From JBBSIG01 sp038232215 (GTDB lineage Bacteria; Actinomycetota; Thermoleophilia; Gaiellales; Gaiellaceae), in the NCBI GenBank assembly GCA_038232215.1, contig JBBSIG010000030.1, positions 1 to 17,045 of the forward strand: a stretch of DNA of 17,045 nucleotides. The letters run 5' to 3'. Below the pieces are notes generated by a model that made no database searches, was not told the DNA's origin, and saw nothing but the letters and a program-made list of their open reading frames with translations. A program made the position numbers and the translations under genes. Of this stretch, positions 12,530-17,045 are shown in pieces; the first letter of the stretch is position 1, and each line of letters opens with the position of its first letter.

Positions 12530-13807
12530 TCAGAGATAGCCGAGCGGATCGACCGCGCTGCCGTTCACGCGCACCTCGAAGTGCAGGTGCGGGCCGAAGC
12601 TGTGGCCGGTACTGCCGATCGCGCCGATAGACGCTCCTTGCTCGACGTACTGCCCCACGGAGACGGCGATCGAGGACTGGTGCGCGTATGCCGTCGCGAG
12701 CGCGCCGCCGTGGTCGATGATCGTGAGATTGCCGTAGCCGTCCTCCCAGCCGGCGTAGATGACGGTGCCCGCGGCGGCGGCCTGGATGGAGGCCCCGAAT
12801 CCCGCTGCGATGTCGATGCCCTCGTGCATCCGGCCCCAGCGCCACCCGAACGAGCTCGTCACGGGCCCGCCGGCCGGCCAGATCAACCCGCTCGCCGACG
12901 GCGTCGCCGACGCGAACGAGCGCAAGGGACTGGAGACAGCCTCGGCCGGCGGGGACGGCTCGGCTCCCTCGTCCTGCCTCGCGGCCTGGGCGGCGGCCTC
13001 GGCGGCAGCCGCCGCCCGTGCCGCTTCCTGAGCCGCCTGGATGCGGGTCGCCAGCCGTCCGCTGACCGCCGAGAGTGCCTCCGCCTCCTCGGCGTCTGCC
13101 CGCTCGCTCTCCTTCAGCGAGGTCAGGCTCTGGAGCTTCCCCTGCCGTGCGCTCGAGAGAGCGTCGCGGCTCGAGACGAGCTGGTTGCGTACCTCGCGTT
13201 GCTGCGCCGCCCGGACGGCGATCGTGCGTGTCGCCGTCGCCACTCCGGCGCGCACGACTCTCGTTCGCTCGCGCGCGATCCGCACCTCGTTCTTCGCCTC
13301 CCCCACCGCGGTCGCGATCCGCTCGTCCTGCCGCCCGATCTGGCTCAGGTAGTCGAGCTGCTCGACGAGCTCGGAGAAGCTCGCCGCGGAGAGGACGACG
13401 TCGAGCGTCGTCGGATCGTTGGACTCGTAGATGTCGACGAGGCGCCGGTTCAGACGCTCGAGCGCCAGCGCGTACTCGCGGCGGAGGAACGCGTACCTGC
13501 GCGTCTCGAGGCGGAAGAGGGCGGTCAGCTTCGTCAGACGCTCCCGGTGCAGGGCGAGATCCCGCTCGAGCGTGGCCAGCCGGGCGGACACCCCGCCGAC
13601 CCGGCCCTCGAGCGTCCGGATCCGCGTCGTGACGCCGGCGATCTCCGCGCTCAGGACGGCTTCCTCCGCGCGCGCCCGGGAGATGCGGTCACGGAGGTCG
13701 GCGATCCGGGAGTCGACCGCCCCCTTGCGCGAGTCGATCTCGCCCGCGAGCGCCGAGGAGGCGAGGCAGAGGGCGAGCGCGACTGCGAGGACCGCCCGGC
13801 GAGCCAT
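12530..13807 (-). CDS. Secreted coiled-coil M23 (LytM) peptidase
   Basis: The 425-residue product starts with a Sec signal peptide (MARRAVLAVALALCLASSAL, cleavage likely after ALA at 21). A long coiled-coil region runs to about 265 (it includes YESNDPTTLDVVLSAASFSE), followed by an Ala-rich linker. The LytM domain at about 308-425 has H328 and D332 (HEGID), H376 (YAHQ) and H409 in HLHFEV, so the zinc site is complete. Such proteins cleave peptidoglycan cross-bridges, and similar PcsB/EnvC-type coiled coils gate activity through a membrane partner. An in-frame ATG at 13900, five bases after the upstream stop, would add 31 basic residues. I prefer 13807 because it gives a normal signal peptide. 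It is the last gene of the ccm-strand cluster. Confidence 0.88.
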   Translation of the reverse strand: MARRAVLAVALALCLASSALAGEIDSRKGAVDSRIADLRDRISRARAEEAVLSAEIAGVTTRIRTLEGRVGGVSARLATLERDLALHRERLTKLTALFRLETRRYAFLRREYALALERLNRRLVDIYESNDPTTLDVVLSAASFSELVEQLDYLSQIGRQDERIATAVGEAKNEVRIARERTRVVRAGVATATRTIAVRAAQQREVRNQLVSSRDALSSARQGKLQSLTSLKESERADAEEAEALSAVSGRLATRIQAAQEAARAAAAAEAAAQAARQDEGAEPSPPAEAVSSPLRSFASATPSASGLIWPAGGPVTSSFGWRWGRMHEGIDIAAGFGASIQAAAAGTVIYAGWEDGYGNLTIIDHGGALATAYAHQSSIAVSVGQYVEQGASIGAIGSTGHSFGPHLHFEVRVNGSAVDPLGYL

Positions 13808-13905
13808 CGGACGGGATGTTCGCCGAGGCGCCGGTCGTCCCTGCCGGGGCAGCCTGCCGCGCCGGGAGGTCGTCGTGCTGGTTTCGCCCGTGAGCCGCAT
13901 GGCGC

Positions 13906-14229
13906 TCAACGGCGTGAGCGGACGCGACCCTGACTGCCCGCTCGCGGCTCCAGCGCACTCAGCGTCTCCGCCGCCCGCCGTCGCAGCGGCCCTACGACCT
14001 CCCGGTAGTCCTCGTCCGAGATCTTGCCGGTGCGGTGGTCGAACTCCAGCTCCTTGAGCGCTGCCAGCGTTCGATCGCGCTCCTCGGCGAGCTCGAGCTG
14101 CCGCTGCTCGAGCTCGCCCGGCTCGTCGAGCCGGTCGTTCGCCGGCGCCGGGTCGCGCAGGAAAGGCCGCGCCACGAAGACGACGCACGCGGCCGCGAGC
14201 AGGGCGCCGAGCGCGAGCTCGAGACTCAC
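13906..14229 (-). CDS. Short CcmI-like cytochrome c biogenesis protein
   Basis: The 107-residue protein has one N-terminal membrane helix (LALGALLAAACVVFVARPFL at about 5-24), followed by a charged helical segment (RTLAALKELEFDHRTGKISD, then EDYREVVGPLRRRAAETL). This matches the membrane anchor and first helices of CcmI but lacks its TPR domain. In System I, CcmI-type proteins help present apocytochrome to the haem ligation complex. The GTG start overlaps the ccmF stop as GTGA (14229-14226), a strong coupling signal and the reason this start is preferred over an upstream ATG at 14298. Family membership is inferred from layout and operon position. Confidence 0.75.
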   Translation of the reverse strand: MSLELALGALLAAACVVFVARPFLRDPAPANDRLDEPGELEQRQLELAEERDRTLAALKELEFDHRTGKISDEDYREVVGPLRRRAAETLSALEPRAGSQGRVRSRR

Positions 14230-16223
14230 GCCTCGGTGAAGGCGCCGCGGGCCTCGTAGCGGGCGGCGAGGCGGCGCTGCTCGCGGCCGTCCGGCCACAG
14301 CGCGATCACGGAGCCGAGCAGGAAGACGATGCCCGCCGCCCAGATCAGGTTCACGAGCGGCTTCACGAGCGCCTTCAGGAAGATCGTCCCGTCGGGGTTC
14401 ATCTGGTCAGCGATCAGGTCGAGATCCTCCCCCCGCAGCCAGTCGGTCCGGATCGCCATCTCGTTCGAGGTCTGCTGCTCGGCGAGGTAGCGGTTCTTCC
14501 CGGGGTGCAGGCGGCCGATCACCCGGTCGCCGCGCCGCACGTCCACGTCGGCCCGCAGCTCGACCGCGTTCACTACCCGCTGCTGGCGGAAGCCGAGGTA
14601 GTCGAGCGTGTACGGGCCCACGGTCAGCGACTCGCCCGGCCTCAGCTTCTGAGGATCGCGCACCGACCCGTAGGCGCTCGAGCCCGCCACGCCGAGGGCG
14701 AGCAGGACGACCGCCGCGTGCACCACGTAGCCGCCGTAGCGCCGTCGGTTCCGGGCGACGAGCGCGAAGAACGCCCCGAGCCACGTCTCCCGGCCGAGCG
14801 CCCGCCGCGCCGCCGTCCCGCGCGCGAACTCGAGCGCGATCGACGCGAGCACGAACACGGAGAAGGTGTACGCGATCAACCCCGGCCTCGAGGAGCCCGC
14901 CCCGAGCCCGACGAGCACCGCACCCGCGACGAGCGCCGCGCCGGCCGGCCACAGGAACGTCCTGCCCACTGCGCGAAGCGACGCCTTGCGCCACGCGATC
15001 AGGGGCCCGATGCCCATCAGCAGCAGGAGCGGCAGGCCGAAGCTGCGCAGGAAGAAGTCGTAGTAGGGGCGGCCGACCGTGCTCGCCTCACCGCGAACCG
15101 CCTGGGACAGGATCGGGAAGATCACGCCCCAGAGGATCGTCAGGCAGAGCGCGACGAGCAGGAGGTTGTTGTAGAGGAAGGTCGCCTCGCGCGAGACGAG
15201 CGACTCGAGCCGCGTCCTCGAGCGGAGAAGCGGCAGTCGCACGAGCACGAGCCCCACGGAGAAGGCGACGACCACGCAAAGGAAGGCGAGGAACCAGGGG
15301 CCGATGGAGCTCTGCGTGAAGGAGTGGATCGACTGGATCACTCCCGAGCGGGTGAGGAACGTGCCGAAGATCGACAGGCAGAAGGCGAGGATCACGAGCA
15401 GCATGTTCCAGACCTTCAGCATGCCGCGCTTCTCCTGGATCATCACCGAGTGGAGGAACGCCGTCGCCGCGAGCCACGGCATCAGCGCGGCGTTCTCGAC
15501 CGGGTCCCAGGCGTAGTAGCCGCCCCACCCCACCTCGACGTACGCCCAGTGGGCGCCGAGCAGCTGACCGACGCCGAGGGCCGTCCAGGCGAGGAGCGTC
15601 CAGCGCCTCGTCGCCACGATCCAGCGCTCGTCGGTGCGGCGCGAGAGGAGCGCGCCCATCCCGAAGGCGAAGGGAATGGTCAGCCCGACGTACCCGAGGT
15701 ACAGGAGCGGCGGGTGCGCGAGCATGTAGGGGTTCTGCAGGCTCGGGTTCAGACCCGAGCCGTCGAGTGGCGCGACCTGCGTCCCGAAGGGGCTCGCGAC
15801 CACGACGAGCATGAAGGCGAAGAACGTCCCCACCCCGCCGAGCACGGGCACGACCCAGGCGAGCAGATCGCGTCCCGCCCGCCGCTGCAGCAGCACAGCC
15901 GCGCTGCCGAAGCCGCCGAGGATGAGCAACCAGAGGAGGAGCGAGCCCTCCTGCCCGCCCCAGAACGCCGACACCGTGTACGCGTCGGGAAGCTCGCGGC
16001 TCGAGTGGGCGGCGACGTACGAGAAGCGGAAGTCGTGCCGGAGGAGCGCCGAGAGGAGCACCCCGGAGGCGACGGCGGTGGTGCCGAGGGAGGCGAGCAG
16101 CGCGTTCTGCGCCGACACGGCGAGCCGGCGGCGGCGCGTACGGGCGGCCCATGCTCCCGCGAGTGCCGCGTAGAGGACGAGTCCCAGGGTCGTGACGAGA
16201 GCCGCGCGTCCGAGCTCGGCCAC
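14226..16223 (-). CDS. ccmF: Cytochrome c haem lyase subunit CcmF
   Basis: The 665-residue polytopic membrane protein is of typical CcmF length. It carries FWGGQEGSLLLWLL at 87-100, a conserved His in LAHPPLLYLGY (H170), and the WWD haem-handling region WAYVEVGWGGYYAWDPVENA at 226-245. A large hydrophilic loop follows near the C-terminus (about 535-625), before a last membrane helix. CcmF takes haem from holo-CcmE and ligates it to CxxCH motifs of apocytochromes outside the membrane. GTG 16223 follows the ccmE stop by six bases, so ccmE, ccmF and the CcmI-like gene form an operon. CcmA, B, C and H are not in this window. Confidence 0.95.
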   Translation of the reverse strand: MAELGRAALVTTLGLVLYAALAGAWAARTRRRRLAVSAQNALLASLGTTAVASGVLLSALLRHDFRFSYVAAHSSRELPDAYTVSAFWGGQEGSLLLWLLILGGFGSAAVLLQRRAGRDLLAWVVPVLGGVGTFFAFMLVVVASPFGTQVAPLDGSGLNPSLQNPYMLAHPPLLYLGYVGLTIPFAFGMGALLSRRTDERWIVATRRWTLLAWTALGVGQLLGAHWAYVEVGWGGYYAWDPVENAALMPWLAATAFLHSVMIQEKRGMLKVWNMLLVILAFCLSIFGTFLTRSGVIQSIHSFTQSSIGPWFLAFLCVVVAFSVGLVLVRLPLLRSRTRLESLVSREATFLYNNLLLVALCLTILWGVIFPILSQAVRGEASTVGRPYYDFFLRSFGLPLLLLMGIGPLIAWRKASLRAVGRTFLWPAGAALVAGAVLVGLGAGSSRPGLIAYTFSVFVLASIALEFARGTAARRALGRETWLGAFFALVARNRRRYGGYVVHAAVVLLALGVAGSSAYGSVRDPQKLRPGESLTVGPYTLDYLGFRQQRVVNAVELRADVDVRRGDRVIGRLHPGKNRYLAEQQTSNEMAIRTDWLRGEDLDLIADQMNPDGTIFLKALVKPLVNLIWAAGIVFLLGSVIALWPDGREQRRLAARYEARGAFTEA

Positions 16224-16229
16224 GGCCGC

Positions 16230-16625
16230 TCAGCCCTTGCTGGGCGCGTACTTCGACGGGCACTTCGTGACGAGCGTGTTCGGCACGGCGACGAAGACGC
16301 CGCGCCGGAGACGTCCGTCCACCACGACGTCGCGCCCGACCCTGAACAGATCGGGCTTCGAGCCGCGGTAGAGGACGGGCACGCTCGCCGTGCCCTCGAC
16401 GTCCCTGAGCCGGAACCGCAGCCCCGCGGCGGAGTGCGAGTCGCCGCTCGCCGTGCCCACGACCCTGCCTGCGAGCGAGACGCGACCGTCGTGCCCCGGA
16501 AGCTGGCTCGGACGGAGCGACGGCGTCGTCCCTCCGGCAATCGAGGTGTAGAGAAGGAAGACGGCGAGCACCGCCGCGACCGAGAGCGCGAGCACGAGGC
16601 GCGCGGGATTGCGCTTCCGCGTCAC
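16230..16625 (-). CDS. ccmE: Haem chaperone CcmE, CxxxY variant
   Basis: The 131-residue protein has an N-terminal membrane anchor (LVLALSVAAVLAVFLLYTSI at 10-29) and an outside OB-fold domain with VSLAGRVV at 49-56, FRLRDVEG at 71-78, and VLYRGSKPDLFRVGRDVVVD at 84-103. CcmE carries haem to CcmF through a covalent bond, normally to His in HxxxY. Here the motif is CPSKY, with C122 and Y126 near the C-terminus, the CxxxY type known from a variant System I in archaea and some bacteria. GTG 16625 is preferred to an upstream ATG because the extension is non-family Ser/Arg-rich sequence. Minus-strand TAGACT also ends seven bases before this GTG. Confidence 0.9.
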   Translation of the reverse strand: MTRKRNPARLVLALSVAAVLAVFLLYTSIAGGTTPSLRPSQLPGHDGRVSLAGRVVGTASGDSHSAAGLRFRLRDVEGTASVPVLYRGSKPDLFRVGRDVVVDGRLRRGVFVAVPNTLVTKCPSKYAPSKG

Positions 16626-16632
16626 AGGCCGC

Positions 16633-16638
16633 AGTCTA
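16633..16638 (-). promoter_or_regulatory. -10 element of the ccmE operon (leaderless type)
   Basis: Minus-strand TAGACT is followed by GCGGCCT (seven bases) and the GTG of ccmE, with no ribosome site between. It would drive the ccmE-ccmF-ccmI-like unit, possibly including the M23 gene. Confidence 0.5.
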
Positions 16639-16674
16639 CCCGGGCCGGGCGGACTCGCGATGCGCTCGAGGCGT

Positions 16675-16920
16675 CTAGCGAGCTTCACGGACCGGCGCGG
16701 GCCGGCGCGCCGGAATGCTGTACCCGTGGTCGTGACAGAGCGATCCGGGAGCGTCCTCGGTGAGGGCGTCGCAGTATCCCTTCCCGTAGGCCGCCCGCAT
16801 GAATGCCGCAACGACCTCGAGATTCCACTCGCCGATCTCGCTCGCCTCCCGCCACAGGTCGGCGAGGCGGAGGTCGATGTCGAGCTCGAGCAGGTCGATC
16901 CGCGTGGGGTCGGTAGCCAT
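16675..16920 (-). CDS. Small hypothetical protein of 81 residues
   Basis: The protein has an acidic, probably helical N-terminal half (RIDLLELDIDLRLADLWREA), then AAFMRAAYGKGYCDAL, and a segment with LCHDHGYSIP. C50 and the CHDH group could bind metal, but the pattern is too short to assign. There is no signal peptide or membrane helix. A start with TACGCT six bases upstream and codon use like its neighbours argue that it is a real gene. It is divergent from the gene at 16963 and precedes ccmE on the same strand by 49 bases. I do not recognise the family. Confidence 0.7.
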   Translation of the reverse strand: MATDPTRIDLLELDIDLRLADLWREASEIGEWNLEVVAAFMRAAYGKGYCDALTEDAPGSLCHDHGYSIPARRPAPVREAR

Positions 16921-16926
16921 GCGAAA

Positions 16927-16932
16927 AGCGTA
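16927..16932 (-). promoter_or_regulatory. -10 element of the 81-residue gene (leaderless type)
   Basis: Minus-strand TACGCT is followed by six bases (TTTCGC) and the ATG at 16920. There is no Shine-Dalgarno sequence. Confidence 0.5.
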
Positions 16933-16949
16933 GGAACGCGGTCGGACGG

Positions 16950-16955
16950 CATGAT
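16950..16955 (+). promoter_or_regulatory. Possible -10 element of the last gene
   Basis: CATGAT matches TATAAT at four positions and ends seven bases before the ATG at 16963, the same layout as at other first genes here. It is the weakest of the set because its first base is C. Confidence 0.3.
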
Positions 16956-16962
16956 TGCGCGT

Positions 16963-17045
16963 ATGGCCGACCTCCGCTTCGGTCCCGCCCGGATCCCCTC
17001 GCGCGAGAGCCCCGAGGCCGCCGTCGCCCTCCTCCGCGAGCGCGG
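16963..17045 (+). CDS. 5' end of a probable TIM-barrel (endonuclease IV-like) gene
   Basis: Only the first 27 codons are present (MADLRFGPARIPSRESPEAA, then VALLRERG), and the gene runs off the window. The opening strand LRFGPARIP followed by a helix ending in LLRERG resembles the first beta/alpha unit of AP endonuclease family 2 (endonuclease IV) and related sugar-phosphate isomerase TIM barrels. That is a guess from a short piece. The ATG is preceded by no ribosome site. The gene is divergent from the 81-residue gene, with 42 bases between the starts. Confidence 0.5.
   Translation, partial: MADLRFGPARIPSRESPEAAVALLRER

Noticed and set aside
13808..14188. Long N-terminal extension of the M23 peptidase
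   Set aside because: It overlaps the CcmI-like gene and would bury the signal peptide. A shorter extension from ATG 13900 stays possible.
14505..16763. A 752-codon plus-strand open frame opposite ccmF and ccmE
   Set aside because: It is an Arg/Glu/His-rich shadow of two well-recognised genes.
16626..16952. N-terminal extension of CcmE to an ATG at 16952
   Set aside because: It overlaps the 81-residue gene in another frame and is Ser/Arg-rich, unlike CcmE. The membrane anchor starts right after GTG 16625.

Overview
The window is about 70% GC by eye, almost fully coding, and reads as chromosomal DNA of a high-GC actinobacterium. A deep lineage such as Thermoleophilia (Gaiellales/Solirubrobacterales) fits best. 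That is inference from gene content: a fused PafB-PafC regulator, DUF1206, zinc-ribbon proteins, a class II FBPase-like protein, a System I cytochrome c cluster, and first genes without Shine-Dalgarno sequences. No tRNA, rRNA, CRISPR array, insertion sequence or prophage is visible, and no intergenic stretch exceeds 300 bases.

Layout. 1-1154 (+): the end of a double zinc-ribbon protein, then directly a zinc-ribbon/membrane/SPOR protein. 1304-1753 (+): a small protein with a C-terminal Cys/His zinc motif. 1837-1865: a perfect hairpin next to the start of a fused pafBC-like gene (1868-3892, +). 3898-6708 (-): queG followed by an overlapping membrane sensor histidine kinase that is split across three reading frames by two apparent single-base insertions. 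6741-7730 (+): a zinc-less MDR-family oxidoreductase. 7731-7942: a convergent intergenic region with nested palindromes and repeats. 7943-10212 (-): DUF1206 membrane protein, MIP18/SufT-like protein, and a GlpX-like phosphatase with altered active-site positions. 10277-11184 (+): a small PD-(D/E)XK nuclease-like protein coupled to a hypoxanthine phosphoribosyltransferase that seems to start at CTG. 11228-12502 (+): an NRAMP Mn/Fe transporter behind a DtxR/IdeR/MntR-like operator. 12530-16625 (-): ccmE, ccmF, a short CcmI-like protein, and a secreted coiled-coil M23 peptidase. 16675-16920 (-): a small orphan protein. 16963-end (+): the start of a probable TIM-barrel (endonuclease IV-like) gene.

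How the genes work together. ccmE and ccmF belong to the System I machinery that attaches haem to exported c-type cytochromes; this CcmE has a CxxxY haem-binding motif in place of the usual HxxxY. Themes elsewhere are DNA-damage response (pafBC), tRNA modification (queG), Fe-S maturation (SufT-like), purine salvage (hpt) and metal uptake (mntH).

The strongest window-wide signal is regulatory. Nearly every gene that opens a transcription unit lacks a Shine-Dalgarno sequence and has a TAnnnT -10-like hexamer ending 6 to 8 bases before the start codon, as expected for leaderless mRNAs. I found no unmistakable new multi-gene system. The best leads are the variant CcmE, the altered GlpX-like enzyme, the frameshifted kinase and the palindromic control or repeat elements.
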